Positions 17,306-25,924 of a DNA stretch of 64,000 nt are shown in pieces (positions within the stretch are counted from its first letter, which is position 1; each line of letters begins with the position of its first letter). A model generated the notes under the pieces. The model had not been told where the DNA came from, searched no databases, and worked only from the letters and a program-made list of their open reading frames with translations. The position numbers were made by a program, and so were the translations under genes. This DNA is from Streptomyces cyanogenus (GTDB taxonomy: Bacteria > Actinomycetota > Actinomycetes > Streptomycetales > Streptomycetaceae), in contig NZ_CP071839.1 of the NCBI RefSeq assembly GCF_017526105.1, positions 2,284,501 through 2,348,500 of the forward strand. Direction: 5' to 3'.

Positions 17306-18577
17306 GTGACCATCACCCAGCCCGACCTGAGCGTCTTCGAGACCCTGGAGTCCGAGGTGCGCAGCTACTGCCGTGGCTGGCCCACCGTCTTCGACCGTGC
17401 GCAGGGCAGCCGGATGTACGACGAGGACGGTCATGCGTACCTCGACTTCTTCGCCGGTGCCGGATCGCTGAACTACGGTCACAACAACCCGGTGCTCAAA
17501 CGGGCGTTGATCGACTATCTGGAGCGGGACGGCGTCACGCACGGTCTGGACATGTCGACCACGGCGAAGCGGTCGTTCCTGCGGGCGTTCCAGGACCTGG
17601 TGCTGCGTCCGCGTGACCTGCCGTACAAGGTCATGTTCCCGGGTCCGACGGGCACCAACGCGGTGGAGTCGGCGCTGAAGCTGGCGCGGAAGGTGAAGGG
17701 GCGCGAGGCGATCGTGTCGTTCACCAACGCCTTCCACGGCATGTCCCTGGGGTCGCTGGCGGTGACCGGCAACGCGTTCAAGCGGGCCGGTGCCGGTATC
17801 CCGCTGGTGCACGGCACGCCGATGCCGTTCGACAACTACTTCGACGGCACGGTCCCGGACTTCCTGTGGTTCGAACGGCTGCTGGAGGACCAGGGGTCGG
17901 GTCTGAACAGGCCGGCCGCGGTGATCGTGGAGACGGTCCAGGGCGAGGGCGGCATCAACGTCGCCCGCCCGGAGTGGCTGCGCGCGCTGAAGGAGCTGTG
18001 CGAGCGGCAGGACATGCTGCTGATCGTCGACGACATCCAGATGGGCTGCGGCCGTACCGGCGCCTTCTTCTCCTTCGAGGAGGCCGGCATCGTCCCGGAC
18101 ATCGTCACCGTCTCGAAGTCGATCAGCGGCTACGGGCTGCCGATGTCGCTGTGCCTGTTCAGGCCCGAACTGGACGTGTGGGAGCCGGGCGAGCACAACG
18201 GCACCTTCCGCGGCAACAACCCCGCCTTCGTCACCGCCACCGCCGCCCTGGAGACCTACTGGGCCGACGGCTCCGCCATGGAGAAGCAGACCCGCACCCG
18301 CGGCGAGCAGATCGAGCAGGCCCTCATCTCGATCACCGAGGAGAACCTCGCCGACGTGAAGGAGTACCGCGGCCGCGGTCTGGTGTGGGGGCTGGAGTTC
18401 CGCGACAAGGAGCGGGCCTCGCGGGTCGCGCGCCGCGCCTTCGACCTGGGGCTGCTCATCGAGACGTCCGGCCCCGAGGGCGAGGTCGTCAAGCTGCTGC
18501 CCGCCCTCACCATCACCCCCGACGAACTGGACGAGGGCCTGAGCGTCCTCGCCCGCGCCGTCCGGGAAACCGCCTGA
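17306..18577 (+). CDS. ectB: Diaminobutyrate--2-oxoglutarate aminotransferase
   Basis: A 423-residue class III aminotransferase that converts aspartate semialdehyde and glutamate to diaminobutyrate. Visible motifs are [16 protein letters not shown], the aldimine aspartate in [15 protein letters not shown] and the PLP lysine in [14 protein letters not shown] (about residue 271). GAGGAG at 17292-17297 sits before the GTG start. It feeds EctA. Confidence 0.95.
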   Translation: MTITQPDLSVFETLESEVRSYCRGWPTVFDRAQGSRMYDEDGHAYLDFFAGAGSLNYGHNNPVLKRALIDYLERDGVTHGLDMSTTAKRSFLRAFQDLVLRPRDLPYKVMFPGPTGTNAVESALKLARKVKGREAIVSFTNAFHGMSLGSLAVTGNAFKRAGAGIPLVHGTPMPFDNYFDGTVPDFLWFERLLEDQGSGLNRPAAVIVETVQGEGGINVARPEWLRALKELCERQDMLLIVDDIQMGCGRTGAFFSFEEAGIVPDIVTVSKSISGYGLPMSLCLFRPELDVWEPGEHNGTFRGNNPAFVTATAALETYWADGSAMEKQTRTRGEQIEQALISITEENLADVKEYRGRGLVWGLEFRDKERASRVARRAFDLGLLIETSGPEGEVVKLLPALTITPDELDEGLSVLARAVRETA

Positions 18578-18600
18578 CAGCGAGGAGGAAACGCACCCCC

Positions 18601-19005
18601 ATGATCGTCCGATCCTTCAAGGACATCGAAGGCACCGACCGGCACGTCAGAGCCAAGTCCGGCACCTGGGAGAGCAAGCGGATCGTCCTCGCCAAGGAGC
18701 GGGTCGGCTTCTCCCTGCACGAAACGATTCTCTACGCCGGGACCGAGACGTCGATGTGGTACGCCAACCACATCGAGGCCGTCGTCTGCACCCGGGGCGA
18801 GGCCGAACTCACCGACCACGAGGCCGGGAAGACCTACACCATCACCCCCGGCACCATGTACCTCCTCGACGGGCACGAGCGGCACACGCTGCGCGTCAAG
18901 GAGGACTTCCACTGCATCTGCGTGTTCAACCCGCCGGTCACCGGCCGGGAGGACCACGACGAGAACGGCGTCTACCCGCTGCTCACCGAGCCCGAGGAGG
19001 TGTGA
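18601..19005 (+). CDS. ectC: L-ectoine synthase
   Basis: A 134-residue cupin that cyclises N-gamma-acetyl-diaminobutyrate to ectoine. [16 protein letters not shown] at the start, [18 protein letters not shown] in the middle and [11 protein letters not shown] near the end are characteristic. The start at 18601 follows GAGGAGG (18582-18588). Six bases separate its stop from ectD. Confidence 0.95.
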   Translation: MIVRSFKDIEGTDRHVRAKSGTWESKRIVLAKERVGFSLHETILYAGTETSMWYANHIEAVVCTRGEAELTDHEAGKTYTITPGTMYLLDGHERHTLRVKEDFHCICVFNPPVTGREDHDENGVYPLLTEPEEV

Positions 19006-19011
19006 GACACG

Positions 19012-19905
19012 ATGACCACTGCCATCGTCACCGATCTGTACCCCACCCGCGGCACCGGCGAGGTGACCGTCCCCCGCCAGGACCCGGTCGTCTGGGGCTC
19101 CCCGGACACCCCGGGCCCCATCTCGGCCACCGACCTCCAGGCCTACGAGCGGGACGGCTTCCTCGCCGTCGACCAGCTGATCACCCCGGACGAGGTCGAG
19201 GTGTACCGGCGTGAGCTGGACCGGCTGGTCGCCGACCCGGCGATCCGCGCCGACGAGCGCTCCATCGTGGAGCCGAAGTCCCAGGAGATCCGCTCGGTCT
19301 TCGAGGTGCACCGGATCAGCGAGGTGTTCGCGAAGCTGGTCCGCGATCCGCGCGTGGTCGGCCGGGCCCGGCAGATCCTCGGTTCGGACGTGTACGTCCA
19401 CCAGTCCCGGATCAACGTCAAGCCGGGCTTCGGCGCGAGCGGCTTCTACTGGCACTCGGACTTCGAGACCTGGCACGCCGAGGACGGCCTGCCCCACATG
19501 CGCACGGTGTCCGTCTCGATCGCGCTGACCGAGAATTACGACACCAACGGCGGCCTGATGATCATGCCCGGTTCGCACAGGACGTTCCTCGGCTGTGCCG
19601 GCGCCACGCCGAAGGACAACTACAAGAAGTCCCTCCAGATGCAGGACGCGGGCACGCCGTCGGACGAGGCGCTGACCGCGCTGGCGAGCGAGTACGGCAT
19701 CCGGCTGTTCACCGGCAAGGCCGGCTCTGCGACCTGGTTCGACTGCAACGCCATGCACGGCTCCGGCGACAACATCACGCCGTTCCCGCGCAGCAACGTC
19801 TTCATCGTGTTCAACAGCGTGGAGAACACGGCGGTGGAGCCGTTCGCGGCGCCGGTGCGCCGGCCGGAGTTCATCGGGGCGAGGGACTTCACCCCGGTGC
19901 GCTAG
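19012..19905 (+). CDS. ectD: Ectoine 5-hydroxylase
   Basis: A 297-residue Fe(II)/2-oxoglutarate dioxygenase that converts ectoine to 5-hydroxyectoine. The facial triad is readable as H-x-D in YWHSDFETWHAEDGLP (about residue 146) and the distal His in NAMHGSGDN (about 248). Arg in PRSNVFIVFNSVEN fits 2-oxoglutarate binding. The cell should therefore accumulate hydroxyectoine as a compatible solute. Confidence 0.95.
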   Translation: MTTAIVTDLYPTRGTGEVTVPRQDPVVWGSPDTPGPISATDLQAYERDGFLAVDQLITPDEVEVYRRELDRLVADPAIRADERSIVEPKSQEIRSVFEVHRISEVFAKLVRDPRVVGRARQILGSDVYVHQSRINVKPGFGASGFYWHSDFETWHAEDGLPHMRTVSVSIALTENYDTNGGLMIMPGSHRTFLGCAGATPKDNYKKSLQMQDAGTPSDEALTALASEYGIRLFTGKAGSATWFDCNAMHGSGDNITPFPRSNVFIVFNSVENTAVEPFAAPVRRPEFIGARDFTPVR

Positions 19906-19919
19906 CCGCCCCCCGAACA

Positions 19920-19963
19920 CCGGGCCGGGGCCTCCTCGTGTGGGACGGGAGGCCCCGGCCCGG
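19920..19963. terminator. Bidirectional hairpin between ectD and a convergent aminotransferase
   Basis: CCGGGCCGGGGCCTCC (19920-19935) and GGAGGCCCCGGCCCGG (19948-19963) form a perfect 16-bp stem with a 12-base loop. It lies between two converging stops, so it can end both transcripts. There is no T tract, as is usual in this GC-rich group. Confidence 0.8.
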
Positions 19964-19968
19964 TCATG

Positions 19969-21030
19969 TCAGCCGGACAGCGCGTCCAGCAGCCGGTCCA
20001 CGTCCGCGGCCGTGGTGTAGAGGTGGAAGGCCGCGCGCAGGTTGCCGGCGCGGTCGGAGACCTCGATGCCCGCCTCGCTCAGCTCCGGCTGCCGGAAGCC
20101 GAGTCCGGGGACGGAGACGATCGCCGAGCCGGGGGCGGGCACCGGCTCGTGGCCGAGGCCGGCGAGCCCCTCCCGGAACCGGTCGGCGAGGGCGACGTCA
20201 TGGGCGTGCACGGCGTCCACGCCGAGTTCCTCGATCAGCTCCAGCGAGCGCCGCAGCCCCGCGAAGGTGAACAGGGCGTGGGTGAGGTCGAACCGCCGGG
20301 CGGAGTGGGCGAGTTCGGTGACCGGGCCGTAGCAGCTGTCCCACGGCCGCTCCGCCGCGACCCAGCCCGCGAGCAGCGGGGTCAGCCCGCCGAAGTCCTC
20401 CGGGACGGTGAGGAAGGCCGCGCCGTGCGGCCCGAGCAGCCACTTGAAGGTGACGGCGGCGGTGAAGTCGTAGGCGTCCGCGTCCATCGGCAGCCAGCCG
20501 GCGGCCTGCGAGAAGTCGACGTAGGTGCGGGCGCCGTGGGCGTGGGCGGCCTCGCGCAGGGCGGGCAGGTCGGCGATCCGCCCGTCGGCGGACTGGGCGG
20601 CGCTGACCGCGACCAGCGCGGTGCCCGGGCGGACGGACTCGGCGATCCGCTCCAGCGGGACCGTGCGGACCTTGAGGTCGCCGCGGACGTGGAAGGGGTT
20701 GAGCACGGAGGTGAAGTCGTCCTCGGCGGTGAGGACTTCGGCGCCCGCGGGCAGCGAGGCGGCGATCACGCCGGTGTGCGCGGCGACCGAGGCGCCCGCC
20801 GCGACCCGGCCGGCCGGCACGCCGGCGAGCCGGGCGTACGCGGCCCGGCTCGCCTCCACGTCCTCGTACAGCGGGGTCAGCGGCCGGCCCTCGGCCCGCA
20901 GCAGCGCCGCCTCCTGGAGGGCGGCGACGGTGCGGGCGGGCAGCAGGCCGTTGCTCGCGGTGTTGAGGTAGCTGCTCTCAGGACTGAACTCGGCGCGGAC
21001 GAGGCTCTCGAACGTCTCCGTGGTCTCCAT
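19969..21030 (-). CDS. Class V aminotransferase family protein
   Basis: A 353-residue PLP enzyme of the cysteine desulfurase/isopenicillin-epimerase-like branch. It begins with SSYLNTASNGLLPART, has VDFSQAAGWLP with the PLP Asp, and AAVTFKWLLGPHGAAF with the PLP Lys (about residue 200). The active-site Cys loop of true cysteine desulfurases is not apparent. It converges on ectD. The substrate is unknown. Confidence 0.75.
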   Translation of the reverse strand: METTETFESLVRAEFSPESSYLNTASNGLLPARTVAALQEAALLRAEGRPLTPLYEDVEASRAAYARLAGVPAGRVAAGASVAAHTGVIAASLPAGAEVLTAEDDFTSVLNPFHVRGDLKVRTVPLERIAESVRPGTALVAVSAAQSADGRIADLPALREAAHAHGARTYVDFSQAAGWLPMDADAYDFTAAVTFKWLLGPHGAAFLTVPEDFGGLTPLLAGWVAAERPWDSCYGPVTELAHSARRFDLTHALFTFAGLRRSLELIEELGVDAVHAHDVALADRFREGLAGLGHEPVPAPGSAIVSVPGLGFRQPELSEAGIEVSDRAGNLRAAFHLYTTAADVDRLLDALSG

Positions 21031-21125
21031 GGGTCCACTCTGCGGCCCAGGGAACTACCCGTCCATTGCGAACTTTTACGTGGTTGCTCTTAGCGGCACT
21101 TATACGACCGCTCCCACCTGCGGTT

Positions 21126-21845
21126 TCAGCCGTGCTGCGGCACCGCGCACCCGTCCGGGCCGCAGGCTGCGGCGTCCCTCTGGTCGACGAGCTGCAGCGG
21201 GGAGCGCTCGCCCCAGGCCTGGGTCAGCGCCCGGGTGAAGACCTCGGCGGGCTGGGCGCCGGAGACGCCGTACGTCCGGTCGAGGACGAAGAAGGGCACA
21301 CCGGTGGCGCCGAGCCGGGCGGCCTCGCGCTCGTCGGCACGGACCTCGTCGGCGTACGCGGCCGGGTCGGCGAGCACCGCGCGGGCGGCCTCGGCGTCCA
21401 GACCGGCCTCGGCGGCCAGCTCCACCAGGCGTTCGTCGCCCTCGGTGAACAGGGACCGCTCCTCGGCGAAGTTCGCCCGGTAGAGGAGCTGGATCAGCCG
21501 GTCCTGCAGGCCGTGCTCCTTGGCGAAGTGCAGCAGGCGGTGCATGTCGAAGGTGTTGCCGTGGTCGCGGCCCCGGGTGCGGTAGTCCAGGCCCTCGGCG
21601 GCGGCCTGGGCGCCCAGGTTGTCCTCACCGGCCTCGGCCTGTGCCTCGCTCATGCCGTACTTCCTGGTCAGCATGGTGATGACCGGCTGGACGTCGCCCT
21701 TGGCACGGCCCGGGTCCAGCTCGAAGGAGCGGTGCACCACCTCGACCTGGTCGCGGTGCGGGAAGGCAGCCAGCGCCTTCTCGAAGCGGGCCTTGCCCAC
21801 GTAGCACCAGGGGCAGGCGATGTCGCTCCAGATCTCGACGCGCAT
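21126..21845 (-). CDS. DsbA-family oxidoreductase (FrnE-like)
   Basis: A 239-residue thioredoxin-fold protein with CPWCYVG near the N-terminus (SDIACPWCYVGKARF) and the cis-Pro loop TGVPFFVLDRTYGVSGAQ. This is the FrnE/2-hydroxychromene-2-carboxylate isomerase-like branch, which catalyses dithiol-disulfide exchange in the cytoplasm. No signal peptide. A short Cys pair (CGPDGC) lies at the C-terminus. Confidence 0.82.
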   Translation of the reverse strand: MRVEIWSDIACPWCYVGKARFEKALAAFPHRDQVEVVHRSFELDPGRAKGDVQPVITMLTRKYGMSEAQAEAGEDNLGAQAAAEGLDYRTRGRDHGNTFDMHRLLHFAKEHGLQDRLIQLLYRANFAEERSLFTEGDERLVELAAEAGLDAEAARAVLADPAAYADEVRADEREAARLGATGVPFFVLDRTYGVSGAQPAEVFTRALTQAWGERSPLQLVDQRDAAACGPDGCAVPQHG

Positions 21846-21920
21846 GTCTTCGGCTCTCTCCGGGTCGTACGGGTGCGGGGACTGTCCCCGACCGGTACGT
21901 GAACGTTCAAGCAGGCTGTT

Positions 21921-22427
21921 TCATTCCCGGGGCGGCACGGCGAAGTGCAGGAAGAGGTGGTGGTCGTCGTCCGCGGGCGGGTTCGCGGGGTCCGGGAGCC
22001 AGCCCTGGCGGGCGTAGAAGGCCTGGGCGCGCCGGTTGTCCACGTGGACGTCGAGGACGGCCCGGCTCCGGCCCTCGGCACGCCACTGCTCGACGCAGGC
22101 AGCGTGCAGGGCCGTACCGGTGCCGCGGCGCCAGCGGTCGGGGTCGACGTGGAACTGGTACAGCTTGACCGTGTCGGCGGGGCCGTCCTCCGGCGGCCGG
22201 AACGAGGCGATGCCGGTGATCGCGCCGTCCTCCACGACGCACAGCACCTGCCCGTCGGTGCGCTGGACGGCGCCGCGCCAAGCGGCGGTCCAGTCGATGC
22301 CGTCGTCCGGGAGGCCGTCGGGGTAATAGGTCGAGCGGGCCCGGCTGTGCACTGCGGCGATCCGCTCGGCCTCGGCGGGCAGGGCGGTGCGGATCACCCG
22401 GGCGCCCTTGGCACGGTCACTGATCAT
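21921..22427 (-). CDS. GNAT family N-acetyltransferase
   Basis: A 168-residue acetyltransferase. The acetyl-CoA-binding region reads QFHVDPDRWRRGTGTALH, followed by VLDVHVDNRRAQAFYARQGW, both standard for the family. The substrate is not identifiable. It lies directly downstream of the decayed DUF1349 gene on the same strand. Confidence 0.8.
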   Translation of the reverse strand: MISDRAKGARVIRTALPAEAERIAAVHSRARSTYYPDGLPDDGIDWTAAWRGAVQRTDGQVLCVVEDGAITGIASFRPPEDGPADTVKLYQFHVDPDRWRRGTGTALHAACVEQWRAEGRSRAVLDVHVDNRRAQAFYARQGWLPDPANPPADDDHHLFLHFAVPPRE

Positions 22428-22518
22428 GCAACGGAGGACGCGGCCGCCCGAGGCCCGGTTCCGTGGCGGCGGAGCCGGGCCCGGCAGGCGCTCGGGGCGG
22501 GCCGGTGCGCCGGAGCGG

Positions 22519-22945
22519 TCAGCTGCCGTCTGGCAGGCCGCCCGGCGCGCCGGACCTGAACGCGATGCAGTCGTACGTCATCGCGCACCCCTCCCCCACC
22601 GGCGACTGGGTCATGAACCCGACGAGCACCGCGTCGGTCGCCTTCTGCACACCGAGGGTGAAGAGCCGCACGGTGTCCCCGGGTGACCACCGTGCACACG
22701 GTGGGCACGTCCGGGGAGTACTCCAGGCAGAGCTTGGCCCAGGCCCGCTCGCCGGCATGGACGTACAGCACCCCGGCGTCGAAGGCGGCACGGAACCCCA
22801 CGGTGACCCGTGCGACAAGCCGGAAGTCCCCCTCGGGCGCAGCCCCGGCCCGTCCGGTGAGCACGCCGTCCTCGTACGCCCAGTCGCCGTCCGGCCCGTG
22901 GGCCCGCAGTGCGAAGGGCGGTTCGGGAAGCTCCCACCCCGCCAC
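22519..22945 (-). pseudogene. Decayed DUF1349 domain gene with internal deletions
   Basis: The first frame, from GTG 22945, reads VAGWELPEPPFALRAHGPDG, then GDFRLVARVTVGFRAAFDAG and LEYSPDVPTVCTVVTRG. The sequence then shifts frame and continues RLFTLGVQKATDAVLVGF and GEGCAMTYDCIAF to a TGA at 22519. In DUF1349 proteins about 40-45 residues (SDDAN...FAFHAS region) normally separate VTRG from RLFTLG, and about 25 residues (FVDP...NAPRLL) usually separate the first two blocks. Both appear to be missing. The beta-sandwich core cannot form, so this is a pseudogene. It starts 4 bases after the dehydrogenase stop. Confidence 0.72.
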
Positions 22946-22949
22946 GGCG

Positions 22950-24479
22950 CTACCGCTCCAGGACCCCGTTGAACCGCCGGGGAAGCCCCAAGGGGTTGTC
23001 ATCCTTCAGCTCGGCCGGCAACAGGGCCTCGGGCGCGTTCTGGTACACGACGGGCCGAAGCCACCGCTCGACAGCCGTACCTCCCACGGACGTGGACGTG
23101 GAGGTGGTCGCGGGGTACGGCCCCCCGTGGTGCTGGGCCGGCGCCACGGCGACACCCGTCGGCCAGCCGTTGACCAGCACCCGTCCGGCCAGCGGGGTCA
23201 GCTCGGCCAGCAGCTCCGGCCCGCGCCCCTGCCCCGCGGCCTCCTCCGCGGACACCTGGACGGTCGCCGTGAGGTTGCCCGGCAGTCGCGACAGCACAGC
23301 CGTCGCCTCGGCCTCGGACGCGTAGCGGGCCACCACGGTGACCGGCCCGAAGCACTCCTCCAGCAGCAGGTCGTACGCCCCTTCCTCGGTCAGCCTCTCC
23401 GCCGGCACCGTGAGGAACCCGGCGCTGACCGAGTGTTCGCCGCCCGCGCCCGGGGTGACCGGCGCGTCGACGTCCGGGAGCTGCGCGCGCTCGGCCACGC
23501 CCGCGATGAAGTCGTCCCGCATGCGGTGGTCGAGCAGCACCCCGGCGTCCGTGTCGCCGACCGCGTCGGCCAGGGACTTCACCAGCCGGTCGCCCGCCGC
23601 GCCGGACGGCACCAGCACCAGACCGGGCTTGACGCAGAACTGGCCCACACCCAGGGTCATCGAGCCGGCGAGCCCGCCGCCGATCTCCTCCGCCCGCTCG
23701 GCCGCGGCGGCCTCCGTGACCAGGACCGGGTTGAGCGAACCCAGCTCGCCGTGGAACGGGATCGGCACCGGACGCGCTGCGGCTGCGTCGAAGAGCGCCC
23801 GTCCGCCCCGCACCGAGCCGGTGAAGCCGGCCGCGGCGACCAGCGGGTGCCCGATCAGCTCGACGCCCGCCTCGAAGCCGTGCACGAGACCGAGCACGCC
23901 CTCGGGGATGCCGCGTTCGGCGGCCGCCCGGCGCAGCACCTTGGCGACCAGCTCGGACAGGCCCGGGTGGTCGGGGTGGGACTTGACCACGACCGGGCAG
24001 CCCGCGGCCAGCGCGCTCGCGGTGTCGCCGCCGGCGACGGAGAAGGCGAAGGGGAAGTTGGAGGCGGAGTAGACGGCGACGACGCCGAGCGGCACCTTGT
24101 AACGACGCAGGTCCGGGATGGGCGGGGTGGCCGTGTCGTCGGGGTGGTCGATGATGACGTCGAGGAAGGCGCCCTCGTCGACGATGTCGGCGAAGGCCCG
24201 CAACTGGTACGTGGTCCGGGCGAGTTCGCCGGTCAGCCGGGCCGGACCGAGCGCGGTCTCGGCGTCGGCGGTCTCGACCAGGCCGTCCCGGGCCGCGTCC
24301 AGGCCCGCGGCGGCGGAGCGCAGGAAGGCGGCGCGCACCGTGCGGTCGGCCAGGCCACCGCGCGCGGCGTGGGCGGCCCGGACCGCCGCGTCCACCTCCT
24401 GGGCTGTGGCCTCCACCGCAACCTGTTCACGCTGCTTCCCGGTGCGCGGGTCGACACTCCAGACTGGTGCTGATGCCAC
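22950..24479 (-). CDS. Alpha-ketoglutarate semialdehyde dehydrogenase-type aldehyde dehydrogenase
   Basis: A 509-residue NAD(P)+-dependent aldehyde dehydrogenase. YSASNFPFAFSVAGGDTASA forms the cofactor region, HGELGSLNPV carries the catalytic Glu and GVGQFCVKPGLV the catalytic Cys. These match the subfamily that oxidises 2,5-dioxopentanoate to 2-oxoglutarate, the last step of oxidative sugar-acid degradation. It is divergent from an IclR regulator. The KDG dehydratase that would make its substrate is at 41465-42406. Confidence 0.85.
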   Translation of the reverse strand: MASAPVWSVDPRTGKQREQVAVEATAQEVDAAVRAAHAARGGLADRTVRAAFLRSAAAGLDAARDGLVETADAETALGPARLTGELARTTYQLRAFADIVDEGAFLDVIIDHPDDTATPPIPDLRRYKVPLGVVAVYSASNFPFAFSVAGGDTASALAAGCPVVVKSHPDHPGLSELVAKVLRRAAAERGIPEGVLGLVHGFEAGVELIGHPLVAAAGFTGSVRGGRALFDAAAARPVPIPFHGELGSLNPVLVTEAAAAERAEEIGGGLAGSMTLGVGQFCVKPGLVLVPSGAAGDRLVKSLADAVGDTDAGVLLDHRMRDDFIAGVAERAQLPDVDAPVTPGAGGEHSVSAGFLTVPAERLTEEGAYDLLLEECFGPVTVVARYASEAEATAVLSRLPGNLTATVQVSAEEAAGQGRGPELLAELTPLAGRVLVNGWPTGVAVAPAQHHGGPYPATTSTSTSVGGTAVERWLRPVVYQNAPEALLPAELKDDNPLGLPRRFNGVLER

Positions 24480-24496
24480 CGCGGATCCCTCCCGGC

Positions 24497-24512
24497 GTTC
24501 GATATACTGAAC
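24497..24512. promoter_or_regulatory. Candidate IclR operator GTTC-NN-TATA-NN-GAAC
   Basis: A 16-base inverted repeat with 12 of 16 symmetric positions, 18 bases upstream of the dehydrogenase start and 75 bases from the IclR gene. The position and the adjacent IclR gene make it the likely binding site by which the regulator represses the dehydrogenase. Confidence 0.5.
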
Positions 24513-24525
24513 ACCGTCTCTGATC

Positions 24526-24555
24526 GTGAATATGCTGCTCGGAGACTATATAACT
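24526..24555 (+). promoter_or_regulatory. Candidate promoter of the IclR gene
   Basis: GTGAAT (24526-24531) and TATAAC (24549-24554) are 17 bases apart in an AT-rich patch, about 32 bases before the ATG. A weak inverted pair, GACT...AGTC, frames the -10 region and could mediate autoregulation. Confidence 0.35.
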
Positions 24556-24586
24556 CAGTCCTCGTCGAACGAAGGGGCCAAGGGCG

Positions 24587-25360
24587 ATGACGGCAGGCGA
24601 CACAGGCGGCGGGGCGCAGGTCAAGTCCGCGGTACGGACCGTGGAACTGCTCGAGTTCTTCGCGGGCAAGCCCGGCATGCACTCCCTCGCGGCCGTCCAG
24701 GAGGCCGTGGGATACCCCAAGTCCAGCCTCTACATGCTGCTGCGCACCCTCGTGGAGCTGGGCTGGGTGGAGACGGACGCGACGGGCACGCGGTACGGGA
24801 TCGGGGTGCGGGCCCTGCTGGTCGGTACGTCGTACATCGACGGCGACGAGGTGGTGGCCGCCGCCCGCCCGACCCTGGACCGGCTCTCCGACGACACCAC
24901 GGAGACCATCCACCTGGCCCGGCTCGACGGGACCAACGTGGTCTACCTCGCCACCCGCCAGTCCCAGCACTACCTGCGCCCCTTCACCCGCGTCGGCCGC
25001 CGGCTCCCGGCCCACTCCACCTCGCTCGGCAAGGCGATCCTCGCCACCTACACCGACGAGCAGGTCCGCAAGCTCCTGCCGCAGACGCTGCCCGCGCTCA
25101 CCGAGAACACCCTCACCGACCGGGAGGGGCTCATCGAGGAGCTGCACCAGATCCGGGAGCAGGGCTTCGCGGTCGACCGCGAGGAGAACACCCTGGGCCT
25201 GCGGTGCTTCGGTGTGGCCATCCCGTACCGCACGCCCGCGCGTGACGCCATCAGCTGCTCGGTGCCGGTGGCCCGGCTCACCCCCGCCCACGAGCAGATG
25301 ATCAAGGACGCGCTGTTCGACGCGCGGGACCGGCTGACACTGGCGACCCGCAGGCTCTGA
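24587..25360 (+). CDS. IclR family transcriptional regulator
   Basis: A 257-residue regulator: N-terminal winged helix (VKSAVRTVELLEFFAG, PKSSLYMLLRTLVELGWVE) and a C-terminal effector domain (LPAHSTSLGKAILA, GFAVDREENTLGLRCFGVAI). The Cys near the effector loop is typical. It probably controls the divergent aldehyde dehydrogenase in response to a sugar acid; that is inferred from the gene order. Confidence 0.9.
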   Translation: MTAGDTGGGAQVKSAVRTVELLEFFAGKPGMHSLAAVQEAVGYPKSSLYMLLRTLVELGWVETDATGTRYGIGVRALLVGTSYIDGDEVVAAARPTLDRLSDDTTETIHLARLDGTNVVYLATRQSQHYLRPFTRVGRRLPAHSTSLGKAILATYTDEQVRKLLPQTLPALTENTLTDREGLIEELHQIREQGFAVDREENTLGLRCFGVAIPYRTPARDAISCSVPVARLTPAHEQMIKDALFDARDRLTLATRRL

Positions 25361-25385
25361 GCCCCGGGGCCGTAGGCTCGGCGGC

Positions 25386-25859
25386 ATGGAGATCACGCTG
25401 CGGGCCGTGGAGGACGACGATCTGGCCGCGTTCCACCGGCAGATGACCGACCCGGAGGCCGCCCGGATGGCCGCCTTCGGCCCGGAGGACCCGTACGACC
25501 GGGAGGCCTTCGCGGCCTACTGGCAGCGCATGCGGAACTCCTCCTGCCTGCTGCGCACGGTCCTGGCCGACGGGCGGGTGGCCGGCACCGCGGCCGTCTA
25601 CGGAGTGGTCGGCGAGCGCGAGGTGACGTACTGGATCGACCGCGCGTACTGGGGCCGGGGCGTGGCGACGGCCGCGCTGCGGGCCCTGCTCGCCGAGGTC
25701 CCGGAACGGCCGCTGTACGCGCGGGCGGCGGCCGACAACGGCGCGTCGCTGCGCGTGCTGGAGAAGTGCGGCTTCCGCGAGTCGGCCCGGGCCAGGGGGT
25801 ACGCCAACGCCCGGGGCCGGGAGATCGAGGAGGTCGTGCTGGTGCTGCCCGCTTCCTGA
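25386..25859 (+). CDS. GNAT family N-acetyltransferase (RimJ/RimL-like)
   Basis: A 157-residue acetyltransferase with TYWIDRAYWGRGVATAALRALL as acetyl-CoA loop and ASLRVLEKCGFRESARARGY, the RimJ/RimL-type ending. The substrate is unknown. It follows the IclR gene on the same strand with a 25-base gap. Confidence 0.82.
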   Translation: MEITLRAVEDDDLAAFHRQMTDPEAARMAAFGPEDPYDREAFAAYWQRMRNSSCLLRTVLADGRVAGTAAVYGVVGEREVTYWIDRAYWGRGVATAALRALLAEVPERPLYARAAADNGASLRVLEKCGFRESARARGYANARGREIEEVVLVLPAS

Positions 25860-25924
25860 ACACCGGATGAGAAAACCGGTCGTACGGGAACGATCCCCCC
25901 GGTCCCGGTCGTCTTTCCAGCGGG

